Part shown: one piece after another, positions 1-11,309 of the stretch
Layout: each line of letters begins with the position of its first letter
Numbering within the stretch: the first letter of the stretch is position 1
Assembly (NCBI GenBank): GCA_032622095.1
Contig: CP136064.1
Span: 42,371,912 to 42,435,911, forward strand
From: Siphonodentalium dalli
Lineage: Eukaryota > Mollusca > Scaphopoda > Gadilida > Siphonodentaliidae
Direction: 5' to 3'
DNA: 64,000 bases
The notes under the pieces: model-generated
What the model was told of the DNA's origin: nothing
Database searches by the model: none
What the model saw: the letters and a program-made list of their open reading frames with translations, nothing else
Position numbers and translations under genes: made by a program

Positions 1-392
1 TTACAATGGAGAATTCATCGTAATTTGCGTTGTTGTCCAAAATCTACGGAATATTTTCAACGGAAAATGCCGAACGCAGTTCGCAAGGTCAACTGAGTTC
101 GCATACTTTAAAAAATATGTAAACACTGCGGCAAATGTTTCTTTTCACATTAAATTACCGCTTTCAATTCACAACCGATGTGGGTTTCAGATAAAATAGC
201 ATGTCTTCTGCGGAAACTATCCGTTTATTGTAGCAATTGTGATATTTTATTTCATATAATTGTGGTTTTATTTGAGCGGATCACTAACGCTTAAGTCCTG
301 TCAAAGGAATGCATGGGCCTGGAACTCGGACTAAAGACCGGCACCTCCATCCCGATATCTTAGCCGGCTTTAGTACGAGAAGACTTGGACTA
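1..392. mobile_element. Right part of a TIR element (copy of 44563-45494)
   Basis: Matches 45107-45494 almost base for base in direct orientation and ends in the same terminal repeat, which reads TAGTCCAAGTCTTCTCGTAC from the outside. The left part lies off the window. No coding sequence seen. Confidence 0.85.
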
Positions 393-447
393 CATTCATG
401 GTGATAACTAAAATCTTGAGTAAATGATATGCTAGCATCTTGGGGTC

Positions 448-670
448 TACAGTAATGCCCAAAGTAATCGACCCCTTAACCACAGCAGAATTATGGGTAA
501 CTTTTCAGGATTTAGTCAGAAATATGGCTTGTTGCCATTCATCGGAGAGCTCTTGGGGAGAGCTTTCCGATGAATGGCAACAAGCCATATTTCCAACTAA
601 ATCCTGAAAAGTTACCCATAATTATGCTGTGGTTAAGGGTTAGGGGTCGATTACTTAGGGCATTACTGTA
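448..670. mobile_element. Tc1/mariner-like foldback MITE, copy 1
   Basis: TA-flanked ends TACAGTAATGCCC and GGGCATTACTGTA; almost the whole element is one inverted repeat whose arms meet near 551 at a GGAAAGCTCTC-like centre. The TA target and CAGT terminus fit the Tc1/mariner superfamily. Nine further copies are in the window. Confidence 0.85.
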
Positions 671-801
671 GCTGTGATTCTTAGTTTTCACATATTCCAA
701 ATCAAGATTGTTTAATATTTATAAAAGTGACTACTATCATATGTATCAATGTATCTGACAGCATAAAATGAGAACTGATTTTGAGGTAAGAAAGCATTTT
801 G

Positions 802-906
802 ATAACCCTTGTGTGACGGGAGCTGTGCCAATGCATTCTCTTATATGTAAGAGTTTCCCATAGGGTTTTTGCAAATTTCAGGAAGCTCCAGTCATGGAAA
901 GGTTAA
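802..906. mobile_element. Decayed TTAA-family MITE (CATGACGGGAGC type)
   Basis: Starts TAACCCTTGTGTGACGGGAG and ends GCTCCAGTCATGGAAAGGTT AA, with part of the CCAATGCATTCTCTTATAT palindrome inside. A shortened, diverged relative of 60645-60905. Confidence 0.6.
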
Positions 907-1229
907 GGTTGAATATGCACTCTTCAGCAACGAGATGTTAGCTAAATGATCAATCGGATTGTAAGCTGTGTTAATTTATTTTGTGAAACATATCACTTTC
1001 GTCCTCATCGATATTGACATTGTAATCATTATCATAAAACACCATTTTTCACATCTCCATCATTTACTTGCTCAAACATGCGCGCTGAGAAGCTTGACGT
1101 GTATTATACACCCGCGTGTATCTACGATGGATGGTCAAGCAAAAGTGAAGTAATGTTTGCGTAGTGTTCCATTGTGTAGGTATCCAGTTGGCCATGGTAT
1201 GCTTAGGCATGATTGTTTCATAAGATATT

Positions 1230-1444
1230 TACAGTAATGCCCTAAATAATCGACTCCTTAACTACAGCAGAATTATGGGTAACTTTTCAGGATTTAGTCG
1301 GAAATATGGCTTGTTGCCATTCATCAGAAATCTCTCACAGAGCTTTCCGATGAATGGCAACAAGCCATATTTCCGACTAAATCCTGAAAAATTACCCATA
1401 ATTCTACTGTGGTTAAGGAGTTGATTATTTAGAGCATTACTATA
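1230..1444. mobile_element. Tc1/mariner-like foldback MITE, copy 2
   Basis: TA-flanked, starts TACAGTAATGCCCTAAATAA, ends GCATTACTATA with one change in the terminal repeat. Both arms are complete. Confidence 0.85.
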
Positions 1445-2011
1445 GATCTCCGGTAGCTGTATAGACCCAACAGTCAATGAAAATTTTGTGTGCTAATCAC
1501 ACGATCACAGCATTCACGTCTATAAGACAATAATTGTGTTATCAACTCATACAAACAATCGATTGCCCCAAAAACGCGACATGATGATACATAAAGTACG
1601 TACATGCTTTACTTGTGTATATCCCCAGGATACACATATGTATAATATACGAGCTTCATGCATCTCGCCTTTTGATTTCTTTGATTGATTATGTAACTGA
1701 ATGACAGAATAAATTTAGCAAAGATACGGTAAATCATGGCCAATTTGGCTAACCGGCAGCATGAACCCTGGCAAACAGCTTGATTGTTCATCACCTATAT
1801 ACTTGTCAAAAATATTATCAGGGGGAGGTAGAATTATAGCATATGTTATGGATATGTTTACCTTTCCTTCCATGTATATTCAGGATATACTATGCCATCC
1901 CTTGTTAAGTGGTCCTGCTTATTTGCTTTGATGTTGGTGGGTCCTACTTAGTTGCTATGATGCTGATAGGGCAAAATTGTGCTGTTATGAAAAAGTACCG
2001 TTATTTTATTT

Positions 2012-2345
2012 AACGGTACTCAATCAGATTTGATGGTCCCCATATCATCAGATTCCAACAACAACAACATCATTTTTTTAAATGTTATCAGAATTGATTA
2101 ATTGCCCAAAAATAATGCTAACCAGTCAACTATAGTATAAAATTGCCCAAAACGGTTATTTATCAACATTTTGTTCAATGAAATTTGGCCGGATTGTCAA
2201 ATATCTAACACCTAAAGCCACTTGATTTACGTAGGCTTGACGAATATTTGCCAGGCCGCCAAAAATTACATATTTAAGAAAATAACAAACTCTGAGCTTT
2301 GATGGGTGGGTTCCTCAACTCAAATCAATAATAACTTTATTAAAA
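2012..2345. mobile_element. GGTACTCAATC-family foldback fragment
   Basis: Begins TAACGGTACTCAATCAGATT and carries the CATATCATCAGATTCCAACA module; the body around 2185-2270 matches the complement of 17850-17920. The right end is unclear. Confidence 0.6.
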
Positions 2346-2667
2346 ATAACGGGACTTTTTCTTAACAGCATCATATTGCCCTACCAGCATCATAGCAATT
2401 CAGCAGGACCCACCAACATCATATCAATATAACAGGACCACTTTACCAAGGGTGTATACACTGGGATAATTTGCATCTCATTTTATTCTCTCTGCAAGTA
2501 TGGCCAATAATTGGATGCTTCGGATGTCTAGATGGTTAGGATCAATCAGATTTTCTGTAGAGATATATTCTACCAGTTTGAATTGCCAGTGATGTTCAAC
2601 AACAGTATTCACTTCATAATCCCAATACATACATGTAGCCCCGGTTGAGCATGATGGCACACGTTCA

Positions 2668-2755
2668 TACAGTAATGCCCGAAGAAAATGACCCTTTAAC
2701 CAGAGCAGCTTTATAGGAAATTTCTCAGGATTTAAGTCGGAAATATGGTTTGCCA
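2668..2755. mobile_element. Tc1/mariner-like foldback MITE, left half only (copy 3)
   Basis: Left end TACAGTAATGCCCGAAG through the GGATTTAAGTCGGAAATATG segment; the second arm is missing. Confidence 0.7.
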
Positions 2756-2759
2756 CCAG

Positions 2760-3593
2760 GGTATATCACAATGTCATAAGGTTTATGGGAGAATGAAATA
2801 CCGTGCAGAGGGTTCATTTCACTACATGTTGAAATCACCAGCCCCCCCCCCCCCAGAAAGCAACTCGCAAACTCACCCAGAAACAGGCATCAGGTCACCT
2901 TCAATTTGCATGCATCAGACATTCTCAATCTGAGACTGAATTTAAAATATACAAAAAGATTGTTTTGTCCACACATAGAAGTAAAATCCAGTATCATTCA
3001 GTATTTTCTTACCTTATTTGAACTCATCTTTACCGTCTGTTCATTATCTAATATTCAATCTTTATCAAACTATCTGTGCATTAATATAAAACATCGATTT
3101 CACACCATGTATGCAAGAGAGTGAAAGGTGCATTGATTGTAAATATATCATGTTCTATGTTGTGATGTCTAAAGTGCCTTCCGACTATCTGCACCCTGTA
3201 TGTAAATATGTGTTCTGTATTCTCTACATTTTATTTATTAAAGTGCATGTGTGACGTGAGCATAAACATAAACATATTTAAATTTTTTACTTCAAAATTA
3301 TCTGTTTTCTATTGAATCTGTTATGGATAATATTAAACATTTGAACACTTTCGATGCTGATTTTATTTAATAGTAACCCTTCCAGAGGACATGTGTTAAT
3401 TCTCTAGCTAGTTATTCAGGGAGAATGTAGTCTGATATAAAATAAATTGCAGCTTGGCCACACGTCCCCCAACCAAATAAGGTGACTGTATTTGACTGGT
3501 GGCTTTTTTAGCAATGAAATTTTTTATTCTTGGAGCAATCATTGAATAAAACTTTGCTCCCAACTGGTTATGTGTATAACTATGGGAAGCCGG
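2760..3593. other. No gene recognised
   Basis: Short poly-C at 2841-2853, AT-rich remainder. Open frames are short and match nothing I know. Confidence 0.5.
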
Positions 3594-3975
3594 CTTAAGC
3601 GCAATAAGGAATATTCTTATTGCGCTTAAGCGCAATAAGAGCTAATATTACATAAACTCCTTATAATTCAAATGGTGTAGTCCATGGTACAATGGGTGGA
3701 GCAAATATAGGATAATTCTACTATTTGCAGATGGGTGATCTCATGAGGGAGATATTAATTGCGCTTAAGCGAGTCAAACAAAGCGCAATAAGGTTGCGCT
3801 TAAGCGCAATACGGAAGGCAATAAGGTAAGATCTAATTGTGCTTAAGTGCAATAAGAATATTCCTTATTGCGCTTGAAGCGCAATAAGATATTCGTTATT
3901 GCGCTCAAGCGCAATTAGATCTTCTCTTATTGCGCTTAAGGCAATAAGGGATTCCTTATTGCGCTTAAGCTCAAT
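3594..3975. repeat. Palindromic CTTAAG-centred repeat cluster
   Basis: Dispersed tandem copies of a palindromic unit, TTGCGCTTAAGCGCAATAAG and variants, in clusters at 3594-3640 and 3756-3975. Each unit is its own reverse complement, so each can form a short hairpin. Confidence 0.8.
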
Positions 3976-4059
3976 TATTTATTAAATGTCAATTTGGCAT
4001 CCCATATATAACACATCTAGTTCTATTCGATTAGACACGAGAATAATCAGTAAATTTTA

Positions 4060-4370
4060 ATTCTGTGAAGTTATCATCCGGAAACCAAAATAATCAGAAT
4101 ATTTAAGTCAATTAGGGTCATAACTGTAGCATAAATGGGTCGACCATACCCAAATTCTAACATGACCTGTATTTTCATGTAAATGATCCAGATACCAAAT
4201 TTGAATACAAACTGATGTCTATAATTAAAGTTATCATTCAGAAACAAAAATAATTGGAAAATTCTAAGTTGACAAGGACCATAACACCAGCAAAAATGGG
4301 TGGACCTCACCCATATTCGGGCTTGATCTATGCCCCTAACCAATAAGCTCACATACCAAGTATTATTTAA
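4060..4370. repeat. Interspersed repeat fragment with internal tandem structure
   Basis: Two diverged units of about 160 bp containing ATCCGGAAACCAAA and ACCTGTAT; related to the body at 38150-38620. No coding signal. Confidence 0.55.
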
Positions 4371-5970
4371 ATATCCCCCACAAACGAAGTTTGGCAGGGA
4401 TATGGAAATGGGCTACATCAGTCCGTAACAACTTTGAAGCTCTATATCTTGGTCATATCGTCAGTCGGATTTGAATGATCTTTGGTATAGTGATGAACAA
4501 ACATGGGAAAATTAACAGCGGTTTTTGCCCATTGAATTTTTCCAGAGTTGGAGCTCATATAGTCCAGGGCAGTTTCATGAAGCAAGGACTTAAGATGATC
4601 TTAAGATGGACTAATCACAGACAAGGTGGATCTTATGATGTTTCTTTTCCATTTCATGAACCCGTTTTATAAAACAATCTTAAGTCCATCTGAAGTAGAG
4701 TTAAGTTCCCACGCATTTAGACTTTATTACAGCTATGTCCAAAAAATATTGGTTCTGTGTATGATAAATGCCTAGGTACGTTGTCTGGTGATAGATAGTA
4801 GGGCTTGTCTAAGCATAATTAGGAGATTGAAATGAAAGGGCAATAATCAGTATAGAGGCTGGTGCATATTGCGTCGGTGTGCTTCTTAACTGTTTTCACG
4901 TCAGTTTCCATGCTTTGATGCCTATTATATACAAACAGAACGAGCTCCAATATATTACTTCAGTTACTAAAGGGACTTATACATCATAACCTTGGAGGTA
5001 ACCATCACCTATAGCCACTAAGGCCAGATCCTATGTTCGCTCCTTTCTGGTTGCTGGTATTCAGTTCGAATACAATATATGTCCCTTTGAATTATCTAAA
5101 TCTTGGAAACCGAATATTTCCCCACAACCTATGATGCAAGCACCAAGCTAAATAATTATAAATTGTTAACAGTTGATCATGGAATACTAACACTAAATGC
5201 TCATTACTTATATTACTTTTATATCAATAGTACTTCACCATGTTCCAAATAAGCTCTATTTTCAATCCGAGACATACATGTACATGTGGAAGCCATATAT
5301 ATAAATGATGTTATTGCCAACTGCTCTGCTTCTGTTGACAAATATGCTAAAAGTCTGTTAATTAATAAATTGCGTATGAACTTCAAAACTACGTACATGA
5401 CTATGCGAATGTTCAAAGGGGTCTGCTGATTTTTTCCAGACACAAGGTGGGGGTGGGTGTATGTTTATGTCTGGGCAAGAAGAAAGAGAATACCAAAAAA
5501 AATGAAATCAAAATTTGTCTGTCCCCCCCCCCCCCCCCAGATATGCTTATATATTACTGACACTTTTTAATCGAGCATGGACCATACTTCAGTGTTAATC
5601 CCGAACTTTGCCACTTCTAGTCCGTTTGTTCTGCAACAATTACCATCCTACATGCATGGAATTGGGAGAGGCTGCCACTACAGTTTCGGACCTTTTTACT
5701 TTCGGACTAATTTTATTTTAAATATTTATCACCTTCTATTTTAAACCGTTCTATATGTGGCAACTGGTGCAGTTGAGGGATAGCTCATGGAGATGCGTGA
5801 CTACTTACCTGAGTGGGCTTGTTCCTGTCTGTAGGAATGTTTTTTTCTGATGTAATTTGGTATTAAATATGTTAATCCAAATTGGACATTCCAGTCAACG
5901 TATATGTTCATGAAGAGGCCGGGGAGTCAGGACATTCAGTGTTAAAAACGTGGTTATGATGTGTGCATAC
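4371..5970. other. No gene recognised
   Basis: AT-rich; poly-C run at 5523-5539; short inverted repeats around the CTTAAGATGG motifs at 4590-4690. No supported coding exon. Confidence 0.5.
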
Positions 5971-6453
5971 TTAAAGGTACTCAATCCGACCAGAGGGTCC
6001 CCATCTCAACAGATTCCAACAACAACAATCTGATCAGAGGGTCCTATATTACTATTTCTTTGGCGGTAAAAAATATTTGATTCGAGTCGAGGAACCCATC
6101 AAACAAAGCTCAGAGTTATTAGATATTGATTTTTGAAAATTCTTATGTTCTCGAGATGAGTACTAATAATTGCCGTCAATTTCGTTTCCTGCTCGAGATT
6201 TGTACACAAAAACTCTATTCAAACAGACAAGGATGGATAACTCTAAAATCAAGTGGTAATAATAACGCAATTTTGACTGAGATCTGGGCCAGAAAGTATT
6301 CCCGATAATGAAAAATAATAGATTTCTAAAATCGATATCTAACAAATCTGAGCTTTGATGGGTGACTTTCTCGACTCGAATCAAATATTTTTGACCCCCA
6401 AAGCCATTGAAATAGTAATTGAGAGGAGTTTTTATCGGATTGAGTACCTTTAA
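5971..6453. mobile_element. GGTACTCAATCCGA-family foldback MITE
   Basis: Starts TTAAAGGTACTCAATCCGAC, ends TCGGATTGAGTACCTTTAA. Long inverted arms include ATATTTGATTCGAGTCGAGG and its complement. Related copies are at 6893, 8362, 9260, 17850, 41622 and 59042. Confidence 0.8.
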
Positions 6454-6892
6454 ATGCACAAACTTTTGTAACTCAATGTGTTCGTTCTACACTGTGACTG
6501 TCTTCTCTGGAAAGCATCGGTACCTCAGTGTGTGTGGCCAATCAGTTGTTCAAGTTCTAGTATAATAACGATAACTAAACAGTAACTCTTTCGGAACTTC
6601 GGATGAAATCTGTTGCGTTGTTTGTACCAGTGGAGCAAAATTCCATGTGATATCAACTGTTTTTATCTTGATGTATAATTGACTCAGTCATTCCACTTAT
6701 ATATTTACCTCGATTGACTGGGTGCACCGTAAAATCACAGGCGGAATCTCAATAAAACCATAACAACCAGATGCTAAGCACATAAGCCGCTTACATCTTT
6801 AATTGCAGCCGTATGTTTACACTTCTTAGTGTGTTTCAGAAGGAAAAAGTTGAATAAAAATAAAATTTGTCAATTTTAATACAATTCAAACG

Positions 6893-7366
6893 TTAAAGGT
6901 ACTCAATCCGATTAGACGCTCCTAAATTACTATTTCTTTGGCTTTGGCTTTGGTAAAAAAATATTTGATTCGAGTCGAGGAACCCACCCGTCAAAGATCG
7001 GAGTGATCAGATATTGATTTTTGAAGTTTGTTATTTCTCGAGATATGTACTAATAATTGGCACAGAAACACGAGGTCAAACGGACAAATTGCAGATGAAG
7101 ATGGATAACTCTAAAATCAAGGGGTGGGCCTAATAATAACCAATTGATTTTAGAGTTATCCATCTTCATCCGCAATTTTGACCGAGACCACCCTTTTGAT
7201 GGCGTGTTATTGGACCACAACAATAGAAATAATAAACTTCAAAAATTGATATCTGATCACTCGGAGCGTTGATGGTTAGGTTTCTCGACTCGAATCAAAT
7301 ATTTTTTAATCCCGAAGCCAAAGGAATAGTAATTTAGGAGCGTCTGATCGGATTGAGTACCTTTAA
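6893..7366. mobile_element. GGTACTCAATCCGA-family foldback MITE
   Basis: Complete copy: TTAAAGGTACTCAATCCGAT to GATTGAGTACCTTTAA, arms nearly complementary, meeting near 7130. Confidence 0.85.
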
Positions 7367-8361
7367 TGTATTCCATATCTCAACCTGGACATACATACCA
7401 AATTTCAATCATATCCACTGAGAAACAACGGAGAAAACATGACATAACACCCCATTTACACCTTTTATTTGGAGCCGGCCTCGCCATAATATACACTTTA
7501 TAGTGTGCCGCTTGAGGTGAATGACGACCATTCTGGTAGCCATCATGGCAGCCATTTAAAAAAATTGTTTATGATATATATAAAATGGCATTTTTGTCCA
7601 CGGAACCTTAATAATAAGTTTATAATCATTGTTTTTTCCGACCTGTCGTGATTCGATCCTTCTCTGTCACTAACGATCTGGATTACAGGTCTTACGGATA
7701 TCTCGAGACAACGTTTACTAACCGGCATTGAGTGACGTTTTCGTTCCGTCTCCGCGTTAAGCAATTGAATTTAGAAATAGAAGGTCAAGGAGATTGGAAT
7801 TTCCGAAAAAAAATAAATTCCGTATGACATTGTATCCGGTATTTTAGAGCTAAATAATTACTAAACTAGCGTAAGATTCGTTTATTCCTTATTATTGCTG
7901 ATATACACATGTAGGACATTGATATTATTTTATTTATCTCGAAATTTCGAGGTAAGTTCTCACTATTTTTGTGATTTTCTAGAATTAAGAATAAGAATAA
8001 CATATTATTAATATGATTACGTCAGTACGTATGGACAACCCAAAAACACGTACATGTACGTCCATCTATAAAATGAAAAATGTATGTTTCATAGGAGTGC
8101 CTGTATTTCTGGCCAACTTGGGATATATACGATCACGCCAGTACGTATGGACCGTAGGACGGCGACATGTCACTCTGTGTCCAAAGGTTCGCTAATCCCA
8201 AGGTTCATTATACCGAAGTTTCGCCATTCCCAAGGTTCTCTATATTCCTCGATATTCAGAAGGTTTTTATAACTTTTATTTTGAAGTTTCATTCTATATT
8301 CTAAAGTTTTGAGAGGTTTCTTTATCATAAGACTCTTTTTATGAAGGAAATAACTTAAAAG
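7367..8361. other. No gene recognised
   Basis: AT-rich with several short open frames and no recognisable product. Around 8190-8260 there are short near-repeats of the type CCAAGGTTC / CCGAAGTTTCG. Confidence 0.5.
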
Positions 8362-8640
8362 TTAAAGGTACTCAATCCGATAAGACGCTGCTAAATTACT
8401 CCTTCCTTGGTTTCGGTTGGGAAAAAAATATTTGATTAGTGTTGAGGAACCCACCCATCAAAGCTCAGAGTAATTAGATATCGATCTTTGCAGTTTGCTA
8501 TTTTTATTGTTTCTGGGCCTGATCGTGCCAGAAGGACGAGGTCAAATGGGCGGTCTTCCAGATAAAGATGGATAACTGTAAAATCGTGGTAATAATAACT
8601 ACTTGGTATTAGAGTTGTCCATCTTTTCTGGTTAAATACG
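8362..8640. mobile_element. GGTACTCAATCCGA-family element, right end lost
   Basis: Left end GTTAAAGGTACTCAATCCGA and left arm are present; the complementary right arm breaks off after about 8620. Confidence 0.7.
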
Positions 8641-9259
8641 CCCAGAATAGCAAACCTTCAGAATAGCGAACCTTCGATGTCTGAATAAGAACCTTTGGAA
8701 TAGCGAATATGGAACCTTCGAAATAATGAACGCGATCCTGTATGAAGAGCCCATGACACGTCCATCAATAAATGTATACATGTTTCATGGGACTGTTTAT
8801 ATATACATATATAAGACTGGAGTAAAGTTGAGACCAACATGTCTTTGTTAATTTTGGTGCCCATATTTCAACGAAATTTGGTGTGGTGACCCAGGGTGCC
8901 CTGGCAGAATGTATAATGGCGTTAGTTTTTCTAAATTTTGATTTAAACAAATTTAAATGAATAAAAAAAATATGAACATATGTGAATATTCAGGTACAAA
9001 TAAACCTATTTGCACGAGAATATGTTGCAGCACCAGATATAGAGGAATGTGGGCCACAGTTAGACATGGGTCAGAGTGAGATATTGCCTCTAACATTTCT
9101 CTAATTTCCAGACCAATATCCATGGCGCCAGTCAAGCGATATTAGCCATATAGCACATTTTACTATATTTCTTCAAAATGCAATCATCAGGTGAAGGTTG
9201 AATCTGGCCAAGCGACCAATTTTCAAGGCAAAATTATTTTAATTGAATTTTTGCAATTT

Positions 9260-9704
9260 TAAAGGTACTCAATCCAAATTAACCCTCGCAGATTATTATT
9301 TCCTTGACTTCGGAGGTGAAAAATATTTGATTCAAGTCGAGGAACCCACAACATCAAAGCTCATAGTGATCAGATACCGATTTTTAAAATTTATCATTTA
9401 AATTTTTTAGTGGACCAGCAAACAGCAGACGAGAATACTTTTTCTGACCAAATTGCAGATGAAGATGGATAATTCTAAAATCAACTGTGTTTTTGTGTGT
9501 GTGTCAGATGTTTGACAAATCAGCAATATTCGTTGAGCAAAAAGTTGATAAATTGCAAGTTTTTGTCAATTTTATGCTATAATTGACTGCAGTTTTTTTT
9601 TAGCAATTAATCGATTCTGTCAACTGAAGCGGCATTTCAAAAAATCTTCTTGTTGTTGGAATCTGATGATATGGGGACTATTGATTCGGATTGAGGACCT
9701 TTAA
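9260..9704. mobile_element. GGTACTCAATCC-family element, chimeric arms
   Basis: The left arm is of the GAGTCGAGGAACCCA type; the right arm is of the GTTGGAATCTGATGATATGG type seen at 18055-18110. Ends match the family, but the two arms come from different subtypes. Confidence 0.7.
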
Positions 9705-10283
9705 GGGAAAAATATCTTTATTGGATAAATTTACATATAATACTGAATACATTTTTATGAAAACGGGTTACGTGGATGGGGCACAATGACTCAATGAGAC
9801 ATAATTTATGGCCTGTGGTAGGATCCAACTTCAGTAGATGATAGGCACTTCAAAAATGAATGAGGTAATTTGCCAAATGACTATTGTTTTGGGGCTGGAG
9901 TGGATAAATATTTTAGATCAAACAAACTGATGTCATTGTGCAATAGTGATATGTTTGGTGTATTTCCTATATGGTTACTACTTAGGGGTAACCCCTTCTG
10001 TGAAGTAGATGATAAGAAACAAGTATTAAGGGTGGTCCCAGCTCGAGATTGCATGCTTGTTCGTGACTTTTGTGAGCTTTTATCGTACTCTCAGATGTCT
10101 AATCATTGTGATGGTCAACAATAGTGATAGCGGAGACCTAGACTGAAATTAACAATATTGATGGAAATTTAATTCTATTTAATTCTATTTCAATTTAATT
10201 CTATATATGTCTCTTTGCCAAAAATCTTAATGATCGTTGAGAATTTAATCTAAAATTACTAATCATGCGACACATGCTGACAC
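9705..10283. other. No gene recognised
   Basis: One 84-residue open frame at 9870-10124 on the + strand contains PNDYCFGAGVDKYFRSNKL. It faintly recalls transposase-derived text, but there is no motif I can name and no flanking terminal repeats. Confidence 0.4.
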
Positions 10284-11301
10284 TAGGGTTGCCACGACTA
10301 TGAGTTTTCATAATCGACTAATCGACCGCTATAGTCGACGGTTAGTTGTCATTCTGAGGCACCCACCCGTCATCGGCCACCTAAACTCAAATTTACGCAG
10401 CGGGTAAACGCCCTCCTCATCGCTATTGCCGCGGACGAGAATTGTTTTAAAAATCTGTCCAGTCAATCAATGTTACCCGTGAACATGTATCGCGGTCACG
10501 GCGCCAAAACATGAAAGCATGCGGAATTGTCGCATACTTATTGAAAACGGACTATAGTTATGTTTGCAGAAAATCCCATTGTGCAGGCCTACCGATTGCG
10601 TCACCTGACACATTATTTTAGTTCTGTTATTCAAAGTGCATGCAACGCACCGTGCATATGCTTGCCATACGTGCAGTGCGGTAATGGGTTGAGGGGGTAT
10701 ATACGTTACCAAGTTGGAGAATGTAATGTATGTAGCACTAATAAGTGATGACACCAACTTGTTATTAACTGTCTAGTAACACTGAACATTCCATGTCCCG
10801 CGAATTTTGTGACTTTGTCAATTATTATCAATAATGGTGAACGTTTTACAATATGAAATTTGATAAAAAAACCAAATATATAGATGAGTCCCATGCACGT
10901 CGTCCATTTTTGGATATGTTGATCGCTAATTACATATCCATAGGAAGATAGGTTTACATTTAAACATAATATATAAACAGTGGCAAGTCTGTAACACGAC
11001 ATCAAAGCCACACCGAACCCTTTGAAGATGACCGCCAAACGTTGGCTGCGTTATCAAAGGAAGCCGCATCAGAAGTGGCGACAGTAGGCTACAGGCTGTC
11101 GGGTGGTAAATTGTGCTACATACACTGTTAACTTTTACTTCTAGGCATGGTATTTGCGCATAGTACTGCTTAAATACACAACCATACCCCACAGCACACC
11201 CCCCCCCCCAGTTTGGGCGATTAGTCGACGAAAGTAAATAACCGTCGACTACCACACCTGCCGAAGGTTAGTCGATTAATCGAATAATCGTGGCAAGCCT
11301 A
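10284..11301. mobile_element. Non-autonomous hAT-like element with 8-bp target duplication
   Basis: Termini TAGGGTTGCCACGA and (complement) TAGGCTTGCCACGA, flanked by GCTGACAC at 10276-10283 and again at 11302-11309. Subterminal GTCGA-rich motifs (TAATCGACTAATCGAC) occur at both ends. Length 1018 bp with no recognisable transposase. Confidence 0.85.
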
Positions 11302-11309
11302 GCTGACAC

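Noticed and set aside
10706-11255. Overlapping 110 and 109-residue minus-strand frames
   Set aside because: They lie within a hAT-like non-autonomous element and cross its terminal motifs; no transposase signature.
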